This document shows positions 1-9,703 of a stretch of 64,000 bases of DNA, in pieces. The stretch is from Plectonema cf. radiosum LEGE 06105 (lineage in GTDB: Bacteria; Cyanobacteriota; Cyanobacteriia; Cyanobacteriales; Nostocaceae). The notes beneath the pieces were generated by a model, which worked only from the letters and a program-made list of their open reading frames with translations, did no database searches and had not been told where the DNA came from. The stretch's first letter is position 1, and every line of letters begins with the position of its first letter. The DNA lies in the NCBI RefSeq assembly GCF_015207665.1, contig NZ_JADEWL010000001.1:1-64000 (forward strand), written 5' to 3'. The translations under genes and the position numbers were made by a program.

Positions 1-2
1 CC

Positions 3-2147
3 CCCCCCATCTCCCCAGTTCCAACTCCCGTGCGGGTGGTGGTAAATAGTAATGCAGATGGTCCGGTAACAGCGGATGCTCAATTAACTTTGCGCGAAGC
101 CATTGAAGTTGTCAACGGAACTTTAACCCCCCAACAACTCAGTAGTGCTGAACAACCTCAAATTACTCCCGCGACTGGTGGAAGTACGATTGCATTTAAT
201 TTACCCACTGGGGGGACAACCATCGAGTTACAAACGGTATTGCCCGATTTAGCGGTACCAGGATTAACAATTGATGGAAGTACCCAACCGGGATACGATC
301 CCAACACTTCCGCAACTGCGGAAATTGAGATTCCCATTCCCTTGGTGACAATTAAACCCGCAACGGGACAAGAAGTCTTTCGCGGTTTAACGGTGGTCGC
401 AGATAATATCACCATACGCGGTTTGAATCTTTATGGTTTTAATGCCGAACCCATCAAACAGCAGTTGGGAAGTGCATTAATTTATGACGGTGAACCCGAA
501 CCCGCAACCCTGACAACTCCACCGGGGGATATTGTCATTGCTCACCGCTTTCCCCCTCCCGATATCAGTCAGCAAAGACCACCTAACGATGATTTTCCTT
601 TTTATGAAAGGAACGAACCCCCCAAAAATGTAGTTATTGAAAATAACTGGTTGGGAATCACTGCTGATGAACGAGTACCCGAACAAATTTCCGCTTTTGG
701 GGTTTATTTATTTAATAGTCAAGGTGCGACAATTCGCAAAAACCGAATCTCTTACCATGCCGGCAGTGCAATTATTACTTCGGTAAGAGCAGAAAATACT
801 CAGGTAGAGCAGAATATCATTATTGGTAACGGTATCGATGGAATGCCTGATGCTTTGCGGTTTGAAGGGGTTGTGGACAATTCGCAAATTCTAGGTAACT
901 TAATTTGTGCTAACGACGGCGCTGGTGTCTATTTATTCAAACCCCAAGGCAAGATACTCGTACAAAACAATAAAATTACTTATAACGGTAGAAGACTCCG
1001 ACGAGCAGCAGTTTTCGTGATGGGCAGCGAACATCAAATAATTGGCAACGAAATTGACCATCAAACCGGACCTGGAGTAGTAGTTACCGCATTCCCTCAT
1101 AACGATATTGGCAAAAGCGGACCTGCGATACGTAACGATATCCGTAACAATAAATTCGCGGCTTTAGAAGGATTAAGTATTGACCTCAACAGTCAGCGAA
1201 ACTTGGGGGTAATTGACTTTCAGCGGGGAGATGGTCCCAACCCCAGACGTACCTCAGTAAATCGCCGTAAAGAAACCGGAAACGCCGCAATTAACGCTCC
1301 CGAATTCACCGAAAAATACTTTTTACCCAGCGGTAGTAGCGCCATCGTCACGGGGAAAGCCGATGAAGGTAGCGAAGTGACATTTTATCGATTGGGCGAC
1401 TATCAAAGGGGACCAAATGCCATATATCAACCGGGATTCGGCGCATTAACAGAACCCCTAACCATAGTTAGCGTGGGAGAAGACGGTAAATTTACCGCTC
1501 AACTAGAAAACGTGCAAACCGGGGATGTAATTAGCGCGATCGCCACCGACCCGCAGTATGGAACATCAGAACCGGCGATCGCGACAATTATTGGTGTTGA
1601 GGGGACTATACCCAATGTTAAGGTGCAGGCTCCTATCAATCCAATAAAACCGCCTGAGTGCATTTCCAGACCAGTACCACCACCCCCACCACAACCACCA
1701 GCACCACCACCAGCACCACCAGAAGCACCACCGGAACCCATCCGCATTCAAGTACCACGCAACGTCCACTTTGCCTTAGATAAATCTTTCATTAGTGACG
1801 AAAGTGCAAAAGTACTAGACCAAGTAGCGGAAGTACTTAAACAATATCCATTCATCGTCATCGAACTGCAAGGTCATACCGACCCCCGCGCTAGTGATGC
1901 TTATAACCAAGCATTAGGTAGACGACGAGCATTGTCTACAAGGAATTACTTATTACGTCAAGGAATTGCACCCGAAAGAATGACCATACGTTCCTTCGGT
2001 GAATCTCAACGTAAAGTTCCTGGTAGTACCGATATTGTCGATTACGCCAGAGATCGACGTACTGAAATCATCTTCAAAGATGTTAGGGGTATAGACCTGA
2101 TTATTGAAGACCAAGAACAAGATTTGCAAATTGAAAGAAGAAGATAA
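3..2147 (+). CDS. Beta-helix surface protein with C-terminal OmpA domain (5' end outside window)
   Basis: The reading frame is open from the left edge, so the N-terminus is missing; the GTG at 30 is not a convincing start. The N-terminal part has the CSLREAI-like motif LTLREAIEVVN and repeated Asn-rich turns (for example VIENNWLGIT, QIIGNEIDHQ) typical of right-handed parallel beta-helix (pectate-lyase fold) proteins. A Pro-rich linker encoded at about 1674-1740 leads to a C-terminal OmpA-like domain (VHFALDKSFISDES, LQGHTDPRASDAYNQALGRR), which in this family binds peptidoglycan. Inference: an exported cell-envelope protein anchored to the wall. The next gene encodes another very large surface protein on the same strand. 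The ligand of the helix is unknown. Confidence 0.85.
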   Translation, partial: PPISPVPTPVRVVVNSNADGPVTADAQLTLREAIEVVNGTLTPQQLSSAEQPQITPATGGSTIAFNLPTGGTTIELQTVLPDLAVPGLTIDGSTQPGYDPNTSATAEIEIPIPLVTIKPATGQEVFRGLTVVADNITIRGLNLYGFNAEPIKQQLGSALIYDGEPEPATLTTPPGDIVIAHRFPPPDISQQRPPNDDFPFYERNEPPKNVVIENNWLGITADERVPEQISAFGVYLFNSQGATIRKNRISYHAGSAIITSVRAENTQVEQNIIIGNGIDGMPDALRFEGVVDNSQILGNLICANDGAGVYLFKPQGKILVQNNKITYNGRRLRRAAVFVMGSEHQIIGNEIDHQTGPGVVVTAFPHNDIGKSGPAIRNDIRNNKFAALEGLSIDLNSQRNLGVIDFQRGDGPNPRRTSVNRRKETGNAAINAPEFTEKYFLPSGSSAIVTGKADEGSEVTFYRLGDYQRGPNAIYQPGFGALTEPLTIVSVGEDGKFTAQLENVQTGDVISAIATDPQYGTSEPAIATIIGVEGTIPNVKVQAPINPIKPPECISRPVPPPPPQPPAPPPAPPEAPPEPIRIQVPRNVHFALDKSFISDESAKVLDQVAEVLKQYPFIVIELQGHTDPRASDAYNQALGRRRALSTRNYLLRQGIAPERMTIRSFGESQRKVPGSTDIVDYARDRRTEIIFKDVRGIDLIIEDQEQDLQIERRR

Positions 2148-2240
2148 AAGGTCAAAGGTAAAAGGTCAAAGGTAAAAGGTTAGGAGTTAACAATTACCCA
2201 TTACCAATTACCAATTACCAATTACCAATTACCAATTCTT
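2146..2240. repeat. Heptanucleotide tandem repeats
   Basis: Short tandem repeats fill the gap between two surface-protein genes: AAAGGTC/AAAGGTA-type units at 2147-2180, then several ATTACCA units. They resemble the short tandemly repeated repetitive sequences known from Nostocales genomes. The start codon of the next gene lies just after them. Related ATTACCA-type tracts recur at 6304-6335, 7018-7050 and 7160-7193. Confidence 0.8.
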
Positions 2241-2267
2241 TATTTTTCGTTGTTTAGGAAGCAAAAA

Positions 2268-5200
2268 ATGAAAGCTTTATTTAAGCATTTATCGGCAATT
2301 ACTCAAGGCAAACCCGGTAAGGTGGTGTTAGGGGAGCGTCTCCGGAGCAGATATCATATTTCACCTGCTGTTCACAACATCTCTATACCCTTTCTTTCTA
2401 CAACTTTATTAGCAGCATTATTGGGTGTACCTCAAGTACCCATATTTGATTCTGGTAAAGCTATTGCACAAACCACAGGTAGTTGTCCTGCGGGTACTGC
2501 ACCAGAAACAATACAATTAAATCCTACTGACAACCTATCAGATTTAACACAAGAGTATAATATTGGCGGTATCCGTACCATCTTGACGATTACCGAAGAA
2601 GTTCCTGGTCAAGTTATTGATAGAACCGAATCAAGAATTGGTACTGATATTTACGGTGGTATTCCCGGACCGAGTTTACGTTTGAATATTGGACCTGGTA
2701 AACCTCCGGAAACTGGTAATCTTTCTCCGGGTAGCGCGACTGTTACTCTTACTTTTGCTCAACCAGTTACCTTAGCATCACCTTTAACTTTATTAGATGT
2801 TGACCGCGATGGTCCACGAGATAGCGGTCGAACTTTCCAAGATGTCGTTACGGTTACTGCATCCAGTGAAACTTCCAACGTCCCGGTTAATTTACAATCT
2901 CTCGGTCAATTCAACAGAATTTCGGGAAATTCTGCTTTGGGTATTGTCGATAATTCATTTCCCGCTAATAGAGATGGTAACGTTTCCATCACACCGGGAG
3001 GTACTGTAGATCAAATCCGCATTGAATATCAAGTGGGAAGGGAGTTCGGTGAACCCGGACAAGACCAAACTATCGGTTTAGCACCATTTACGATTTGTGC
3101 GCCAGTTCCTAATGCCGCTACAATCGGTGATACAGTTTATCGTGATACCAACGGTGACGGTAGTCAAAATCCGGATGAACCGGGAATTGGTGGAATAAAC
3201 TTGACTTTGATCGTTCCAGGTGCGGATGGTCAGTTTGGTACTCCCGACGATACTACCCAGACCACTACTACTGACGATAATGGTAGATACAGTTTTCCTA
3301 ACTTACCTGCGGGTAATTACCGAGTAATTGTCAGTAATCCTCCCGATGGTTTGACTCCTACTCAAACACCACCACAAACTATTGTTGTCGAAGCAGGTCA
3401 AAATTTTGATACTGCTGATTTCGGTTATGCACCATCTGCTGTAGGTAGTATTGGAGATACAGTTTATACGGATGCAAATCGTAATAATGTCCAAGATGAA
3501 GGTGAACTGGGTATTGAAGGAGCAACGGTCACTCTGACGCTTCCCGGTCCCGACGGTGAATTTGGTACTCCTGACGATACCACCCAAACTACAACTACTA
3601 ACGCCGAAGGTAGATATAGTTTTCCTAATTTGCCTGCGGGTAATTACCGAGTTACCGCAACGAGTCCTAGAGAAGGAGATACTGCGACTCAAACCCAACC
3701 GAATGTTGTCGCGTTACAACCAGGTCAAAATATCGATACAGTTGACTTCGGTTTTGTACCGGGACAATTAGGTCAAGGACAAAGTAGTATTGGGGATACG
3801 GTTTACACAGATACTAACCGTAATAATACACAAGATGCAGGTGAAACTGGCATTCCAGGAGTAACGGTAACTCTGACGCTTCCCGGTCCCGATGGTGAAT
3901 TTGGTACACCTGACGATACCACCCAAACTACAACTACCAACGAAAACGGTAATTACAGTTTTCCCAATTTAGCAGCGGGTAATTACAGAGTTACTATTAC
4001 CAATCCCCAAGGTCTAACTCCGACTCAAACCCCACCAGGTACAATTAATTTACCAGCCAATCAAAATTTAGATACCATTGATTTTGGTTTAGCTCCCACA
4101 CAACAAGGTACGGGTACAATTGGTGATACGGTTTACAGAGATATTAACGGCAACGGTCAACAAGATCCAGGAGAACCGGGAATCCCCAATGTAATTGTCA
4201 ACTATGCCGGTACCGGACCTGATGGTGAATTTGGCAATAGTCTTGATGATGATGATACCAGTGGTAGAACTAGAACAGATGCCAATGGTCGTTATAGTTT
4301 CCCCGATTTACCTGCGGGAATTTACAGAGTTACAATCAACGACCAATCTCAGGAACCAATTCGCGGATTGAGTCAAACTCAAACTCCTAATAATCCAATT
4401 ACTTTAAATCCTGGTGATAATATAGACACCGCTGATTTTGGCTTCACGCAACCCACGGGTACAATCGGTGATACTGTGTATCGGGATAATAACAGTGATG
4501 GCACTCAAAACCCAGATGAACCAGGAATTCCCAACGTTCAAGTTACTTTAATTCGTCCGGGTCCGGATAATCAATTGGGTACCCCCGACGATATTACCGT
4601 CACTACCACTACCACCGATAACAATGGTAGATATAGTTTCCCCGATATACCTATTGGTAACTACAGAGTTGTAGTAAATAATCCTCCCAACGGTTTAAGT
4701 CCGACTCAAACACCACCAAGTATTATTTCTTTACAACCTAATCAAAACTTCGATACTGCTGACTTTGGTTTCTCACCGCAACAAGTTGGGACAATTGGAG
4801 ACTTTGTTTTCTACGATAACGACGGGGATAGTACTCCTGATTTAAATGAAACCGGAATCCCCGGAATTACCTTAGTTCTACGAAATACTGACGGAAATGA
4901 AGTTGCAAGAACCACTACCGGCGACAATGGAGTCTACAATTTTACCGTACCACCAGGTACTTACACCGTCTCAATTGAGAATCCTCCCCAAGGTTTGAAT
5001 CCGACTTTGACGCAACCAAACCCAGTTACCTTACAAGCCGGTCAAAATATTGATACAGTTGATTTTGGTTTCCAACCACCGCTTCAGGGTTCTATTGGTG
5101 ATACCGTTTTTGCTGACGTAAATGCTAACCGCATTCAAGATGAAGGTGAACCGGGAGTTAGCGGTGTTTTAGTTAGATTAATTCGTCCCGGAGAAGATGG

Positions 5201-6245
5201 TGTTTTTGGTACTTCCGACGACCAAATAGATCAACAATTTACCGATAACACGGAAACTGTCGCTTTCAATGAAAATACCCCAGGTAGATATACTTTTAAC
5301 AATCTTCCACCAGGAAATTATCGAGTAGAAATAGCGCTTCCTGATGGTAGTATTCTCACCACGGGTGCCAATCCGATTCCAGTAACTTTGCAACCCAATC
5401 AAAATTTAGATAGTGCTGATTTTGGGGTGAGAATGACTGGACTACCCGGTTCCATCGGCGATACTGTTTTTAATGATACAGATGGTGATGGTGTACAGGA
5501 TGAAGGGGAACCCGGAATTCCCAATGTTCAATTAACTTTGAGAGATTCCGAAGGTAGGGATTTTGGAACCACAACCACTAACCAAAATGGTAACTATACT
5601 TTTGATAATTTACCTCTTGGTACATACACTGTAGAATCTGCAAGACCTACTGACTTTAGTCCTACTACTGAAACAACCTTAAGTGCTGAGTTAACCCAAG
5701 CAAATCCCGACACAGATGAAGTTGACTTTGGTTTCCGTCCCGGTCGTTTGGGTGCATCAGGTCCGATAAACTTACGTTTAGTCAAGCGGATTACCAATGT
5801 ATTAAGAGGTAATCAACCGATTAGTGGAGTTGCTTTCAACCAATTTGAAGATGACCCCAACGATAATGATGATAATATACTCAATTCCTCTCCACAATCT
5901 TCACCTGTAGGTATTACTCGTTTAGAAACACCCGTACAAAGCGGTGACATTGTAGAATATACTATTTACTTTTTAAGCGAAGGTGGGGAAAGCTTGCAAA
6001 ATGTCAAGGTCTGCGACTTAATTCCTAACAATACAACTTTTGTAGAAGGTAGTATTCTTGTCAATGGAGGTGGTGATGGTGGGGATAACGGTACATTCCT
6101 ATCACCTTTAGCTCCCGTACCCGCAGATTTCCAGAATATTTGCCGCAACGGTACTCCTACAAATGGTGCGGTACTTACAAATCTAGGTACTTTACCCGCT
6201 GGTGGACAATTTGGATTTGTTCGCTTCCGCGTCAGAATCAATTAA
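2268..6245 (+). CDS. Giant secreted protein with eight SdrD B-like (Cna-B fold) repeats
   Basis: About 1325 aa. ATG 2268 is preferred over TTG 2250 because AGGA lies 8 nt upstream of it. A hydrophobic segment ending near GKAIAQ looks like a signal peptide. After an N-terminal domain of about 270 residues come eight copies of a repeat starting IGDTVYxDxNxDG..D..EPGIP (at about 3121, 3450, 3786, 4111, 4459, 4792, 5092 and 5452), each with an inner YSFPNLPAGNYRV strand. This is the SdrD B-like/Cna-B fold, with Asp/Asn-rich calcium-type loops. The C-terminal part (VQSGDIVEYTIYFLSEG...LIPNNTTFVEG) resembles DUF11. No LPxTG anchor is seen, as expected for a Gram-negative envelope. Likely an extracellular stalk or adhesin; the function is inferred. 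Confidence 0.88.
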   Translation: MKALFKHLSAITQGKPGKVVLGERLRSRYHISPAVHNISIPFLSTTLLAALLGVPQVPIFDSGKAIAQTTGSCPAGTAPETIQLNPTDNLSDLTQEYNIGGIRTILTITEEVPGQVIDRTESRIGTDIYGGIPGPSLRLNIGPGKPPETGNLSPGSATVTLTFAQPVTLASPLTLLDVDRDGPRDSGRTFQDVVTVTASSETSNVPVNLQSLGQFNRISGNSALGIVDNSFPANRDGNVSITPGGTVDQIRIEYQVGREFGEPGQDQTIGLAPFTICAPVPNAATIGDTVYRDTNGDGSQNPDEPGIGGINLTLIVPGADGQFGTPDDTTQTTTTDDNGRYSFPNLPAGNYRVIVSNPPDGLTPTQTPPQTIVVEAGQNFDTADFGYAPSAVGSIGDTVYTDANRNNVQDEGELGIEGATVTLTLPGPDGEFGTPDDTTQTTTTNAEGRYSFPNLPAGNYRVTATSPREGDTATQTQPNVVALQPGQNIDTVDFGFVPGQLGQGQSSIGDTVYTDTNRNNTQDAGETGIPGVTVTLTLPGPDGEFGTPDDTTQTTTTNENGNYSFPNLAAGNYRVTITNPQGLTPTQTPPGTINLPANQNLDTIDFGLAPTQQGTGTIGDTVYRDINGNGQQDPGEPGIPNVIVNYAGTGPDGEFGNSLDDDDTSGRTRTDANGRYSFPDLPAGIYRVTINDQSQEPIRGLSQTQTPNNPITLNPGDNIDTADFGFTQPTGTIGDTVYRDNNSDGTQNPDEPGIPNVQVTLIRPGPDNQLGTPDDITVTTTTTDNNGRYSFPDIPIGNYRVVVNNPPNGLSPTQTPPSIISLQPNQNFDTADFGFSPQQVGTIGDFVFYDNDGDSTPDLNETGIPGITLVLRNTDGNEVARTTTGDNGVYNFTVPPGTYTVSIENPPQGLNPTLTQPNPVTLQAGQNIDTVDFGFQPPLQGSIGDTVFADVNANRIQDEGEPGVSGVLVRLIRPGEDGVFGTSDDQIDQQFTDNTETVAFNENTPGRYTFNNLPPGNYRVEIALPDGSILTTGANPIPVTLQPNQNLDSADFGVRMTGLPGSIGDTVFNDTDGDGVQDEGEPGIPNVQLTLRDSEGRDFGTTTTNQNGNYTFDNLPLGTYTVESARPTDFSPTTETTLSAELTQANPDTDEVDFGFRPGRLGASGPINLRLVKRITNVLRGNQPISGVAFNQFEDDPNDNDDNILNSSPQSSPVGITRLETPVQSGDIVEYTIYFLSEGGESLQNVKVCDLIPNNTTFVEGSILVNGGGDGGDNGTFLSPLAPVPADFQNICRNGTPTNGAVLTNLGTLPAGGQFGFVRFRVRIN

Positions 6246-6419
6246 TTTCAATTTTAGGGAGTAGGGAACAGGGAACAGTAAAAAGTAAACAGTCAACAGT
6301 CAGCAATTACCAATTACCCATTACCCATTCCCAATTCCATTCCTTGATACAAAAAAAAGTCCGAAGGATTAGGTATTATGATTTTGACTTTTACTTCGTT
6401 TGATTGAAATTAATTTTGA

Positions 6420-7013
6420 ATGTCAATGAAAAAAAATAAATTAATTGATTCAGTTATTCTACCAATTGCGGTGATATTACCCGCTCTCTTTCCTTTGGGT
6501 GAAGCAACTGCTCAACAGCAAAAACAGATGCGTCCGATTTCTTTATTGAGAGCTAATTGTGTTAAAAGTGGAATCGGTAGTGTCCGTATGCAAAAACTCG
6601 ATATTTCTATCGGTAAAGCAGTTTACAACAGTAAATTTTATTTGAGTCCCGGCTATCGTTCGGCTGCTCTAACTTGTAAAATTAAACCGGATAATCGCCC
6701 TCAAAATGTATTTCAAGCTTTAAATTTGGGTTTTGGGATGCCCGACAATAATGTAAATAGTCCTAGCGTTCAGCTTCGATTTTACTTGGATGGACAACCA
6801 ACTCAAACTGTTACTGTTAAACCTACACAAGCAGCCAATTTATCCCTTAATGTTAACAATGTGAGTAATGTTGCGATTGAAGCCACTTGTTCTAGTTCTA
6901 CTCAGTATTGTAGTCGCGTTTATTTTTACAATGCTGACTTACAACGGAAAACTCCCGTTGTAAATACAAATCCTGTACAAGAACAAATTCTAGAAGCACC
7001 TAGGAATAATTAA
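6420..7013 (+). CDS. Small secreted protein of unknown function
   Basis: 197 aa; not a family I recognise. The N-terminus (LIDSVILPIAVILPALFPLG, then EATAQQ) is a typical signal peptide. The mature part contains four or five Cys (NCVKSG, LTCKIK, EATCSSSTQYC) that could form disulfides, and it is otherwise beta-rich and polar. ATG 6420 and ATG 6426 are both possible starts. It lies 174 bp downstream of the SdrD-like gene on the same strand, separated by ATTACCA repeats, so co-expression with the surface proteins is possible but unproven. Confidence 0.7.
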   Translation: MSMKKNKLIDSVILPIAVILPALFPLGEATAQQQKQMRPISLLRANCVKSGIGSVRMQKLDISIGKAVYNSKFYLSPGYRSAALTCKIKPDNRPQNVFQALNLGFGMPDNNVNSPSVQLRFYLDGQPTQTVTVKPTQAANLSLNVNNVSNVAIEATCSSSTQYCSRVYFYNADLQRKTPVVNTNPVQEQILEAPRNN

Positions 7014-7218
7014 TTTAATTGGTAATTGGTAATTGGGAATAGGGAATAGGGAATAGACTGGTTTGGGATGGGTTTTTATAACCCGATTGGGGACTCTTAC
7101 TCTTAAGAGAAAATGCTACCCATTCATTCCCTGTTAAAAGTCCCCTTCTTCGATAATTAACCATTATCAATTACCAATTACCAATTACCCATTCTATTTT
7201 AAATAAAGGCACGAGTTT
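7014..7218. repeat. Convergent gap with heptamer repeats and possible terminator
   Basis: This gap between convergent genes carries AATTGGT/AATAGGG-type tandem units (7018-7050) and ATTACCA units (7160-7193). Between them, GGGGACT (about 7089) can pair with AGTCCCC (about 7139), a possible bidirectional terminator with a long loop. No gene is supported. Confidence 0.5.
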
Positions 7219-9036
7219 TTATTCCTGAGTTTTTTCTCCTTGTTCGGTTTTTTGTGTTTCCTCTACTTTTAATCGAGAAAAACTTTTTTTGGTATTTTCA
7301 GCAGCTTCTTGAAGTAAAGGATCAACTTTCTTTCGCCAATAATCAATATCTGGCAATTTTTGCGGATTCTTTTGATAATCCTGGACTTTATCCCATTTTT
7401 TTTCGGAAATCGCTGTATTTACATCGTTGAAGAAATCTTCTGCTTTAGCCCAATCTTTTTGCCATTGATTAATCATTTCACTCGCTTCTTTGACATTCTT
7501 ATCATTGGGAGCAAGAGATTCTAAAATTGCGATCGCGCCTTTTAAATCTCCAGATTCATATTTTTCTCTGGCTTGTTCTACAACTTTATCGTCTTGTTGG
7601 CTATTTTCGACTGGCTTGACGTTTTCGTATTCAATAACCGGATTCGGTTGGGGTGGAGCTGCAATCAATCCGCTTTCGTCAACGGTTTTAACGGCAACTC
7701 CCTTGTCTCGTAGACAAGTAATCCACTCCTGTGGGTTTTTAATCACATCCGAATGCGCCCAAGCAGAATCGTCGGTATTAGCTTTTAGTTCTACCCAACC
7801 TTTTTTTGTTCGTTTACCTGTAACTTCAAAAGCAGTGTCCTTAGATACTTTTTTTAAAATATTATTATTAGTATAAATACTAGGTTCGGAACGAATATTA
7901 GAATTAGCCGCAACTATTACCGAACAGTTTGCAGATGCTGTCGTACCAGTAAAATTATTTGCAAAGTTGTTTACATTATTTACGATAACGGGAGTTGCAA
8001 CAGCAGCGCCGCCAGCTAAACAGAATAAAATAAGTATTTGTAAAAAATCGGGACCTTTAGAACCACGAGGAACCTGTTGGGGAACTGCTCTGACTGGTTG
8101 ATGGGGATTACTAGGTGCAACAGCAATTGTAGCTATCCGAGAATGTTGGGAGGGAAAAGATTGTGTCCGCAGTTGGGGATATTGTTGGGGTACTACTAAA
8201 TCGGGAGCAAATGAATTTAGGGCTTGCAGGGCTTCAGTAGCACTTTGGTAACGCTCTTTAAAATGATAGCGAACCATTTTACTTAATACCGATTCTAATT
8301 CGGGGCTTATAGGTACTAAATGCTCCCAGATTAATTCTCCCGTTTGCGGGTCTTCTTGTAAATCCATTGGTGCAACCCCCGTAAGCGCTTGAATTGCAAT
8401 AATTCCCAAGGAATAAATATCGCTATTGTGCCTTGGTCTACCTTGTCCTTGTTCTGTAGGCATATAACCGGGAGTACCAATTGCCACTGTAGCAGAAGGA
8501 TGTTCCATAGCCTCAAAGCAACCCAAACCGTAAGAAGCTCGTAACTTCTTAACTGCACCAAAATCAACTAAAACTAAACTACCATCACTGTAACGACGAA
8601 TGATATTATCGGGTTTAATATCCCGGTGAATTACACCTTGGCTGTGAACAAATTCTAAAATTGAGAGAACGGACAACAACATTTGAATAACTTGATTTTC
8701 ATTCCAACGTTCCCCATGAACTAATTCATCAGTCAGAGGATGTCCTTCAATAAATTCTTGTACTAAAAAAAATTCATGATTATCATCAAAATAAGCCAAT
8801 AATCTGGGTATTTGGTCATGATTACCCAATTTTTCTAAGGTTTCGGCTTCACTTTGAAACAAACGTTTCGCAGTGTCAAACATTTTTTTATCAGTGGTGG
8901 TAGGTTTGAGATGCTTGACAACACAGATCGGATTACCCGGTCTTTTGGTATCCTTTGCAATATAATTTTCTCCAAACCCACCCGTTGCGAGAACTTTTAC
9001 TATTTGGTAACGAGAGTCTAGTAGTTTGCCTATCAT
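7219..9036 (-). CDS. Eukaryotic-type Ser/Thr protein kinase with transmembrane segment and SH3-like domain
   Basis: 605 aa. The Hanks-type kinase domain is complete: glycine loop near 18-23, Lys41, catalytic HRDIKPDN (137-144) and DFG (158-160), followed by the GTPGYMPTEQ activation segment. A Pro/Gln-rich juxtamembrane stretch precedes one transmembrane helix (about 331-352). Outside the membrane is a bacterial SH3-like region (about 373-440, SVIVAANSNIRSEPS...WVELK), then a charged helical tail (about 480-600). This layout is common among cyanobacterial Spk-type kinases, where the outer part is thought to sense the envelope or ligands. It is divergent from the hypothetical gene at 9202. The substrate is unknown. 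Confidence 0.93.
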   Translation of the reverse strand: MIGKLLDSRYQIVKVLATGGFGENYIAKDTKRPGNPICVVKHLKPTTTDKKMFDTAKRLFQSEAETLEKLGNHDQIPRLLAYFDDNHEFFLVQEFIEGHPLTDELVHGERWNENQVIQMLLSVLSILEFVHSQGVIHRDIKPDNIIRRYSDGSLVLVDFGAVKKLRASYGLGCFEAMEHPSATVAIGTPGYMPTEQGQGRPRHNSDIYSLGIIAIQALTGVAPMDLQEDPQTGELIWEHLVPISPELESVLSKMVRYHFKERYQSATEALQALNSFAPDLVVPQQYPQLRTQSFPSQHSRIATIAVAPSNPHQPVRAVPQQVPRGSKGPDFLQILILFCLAGGAAVATPVIVNNVNNFANNFTGTTASANCSVIVAANSNIRSEPSIYTNNNILKKVSKDTAFEVTGKRTKKGWVELKANTDDSAWAHSDVIKNPQEWITCLRDKGVAVKTVDESGLIAAPPQPNPVIEYENVKPVENSQQDDKVVEQAREKYESGDLKGAIAILESLAPNDKNVKEASEMINQWQKDWAKAEDFFNDVNTAISEKKWDKVQDYQKNPQKLPDIDYWRKKVDPLLQEAAENTKKSFSRLKVEETQKTEQGEKTQE

Positions 9037-9201
9037 ATTTCACTACCCAGTTTTAACACCCAACTAATGCGGGACGTACTAAATATCTCCATCTGTACTG
9101 CGACAATATCCGCTTTGTAACCAAGAAGATTTTCGCCGTCAGCACAGTATTCTATAAATACACATTGTGAATATTGATTTCAACATTTCTGTTTACTAAC
9201 A

Positions 9202-9687
9202 ATGCCACCTAAAATCACAAACTCAGTAGCATGGCAACAGGCTGAACTACTCATGCAACCAGCATTTATTCGTGTTGTTGATAATGTTCGCAAGTTACTT
9301 GACAATTCTTCCTGGAAAGGAACTTATCATGACGTACTGGTTTGGGCTGCTGACACAAATGACCAAACTAAAGTAATCGTTACTCAATTGATTCAAGAAC
9401 TCGAAACTGCAACACCCGAACAAGCCGAACAAATCAAAGAAAGATTACGATTGTTGCCAACGCCCCATCCAGGATATCATCTGTGCTTGCAGCGTCAACA
9501 GCAGCAAGTAAATGTGGATTTATGGGAATTATGCTACCAGGTTTGCTTTCTCGAATACACCCTTACTGATGACAAAGTTGATATTGATACTAGTTTACTA
9601 GATGAATCTGGGGATGTGGAATGGAATTTACTCGATATTAAAGCAAAGCGAGTTGTTGAGGAAATCTTCGCTAATTTACCACAATAA
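9202..9687 (+). CDS. Conserved hypothetical protein
   Basis: 161 aa, soluble and mostly helical, with no signal peptide or membrane segment. I do not recognise a characterised family. It has a Gln/Glu-rich middle (LETATPEQAEQIKERL) and an acidic C-terminal third. It is transcribed divergently from the Ser/Thr kinase, with 165 bp between the starts, so a shared control region is possible. It ends 16 bp before the convergent repeat-protein gene. Confidence 0.65.
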   Translation: MPPKITNSVAWQQAELLMQPAFIRVVDNVRKLLDNSSWKGTYHDVLVWAADTNDQTKVIVTQLIQELETATPEQAEQIKERLRLLPTPHPGYHLCLQRQQQQVNVDLWELCYQVCFLEYTLTDDKVDIDTSLLDESGDVEWNLLDIKAKRVVEEIFANLPQ

Positions 9688-9703
9688 CAGGAAACACGTA
9701 CAA

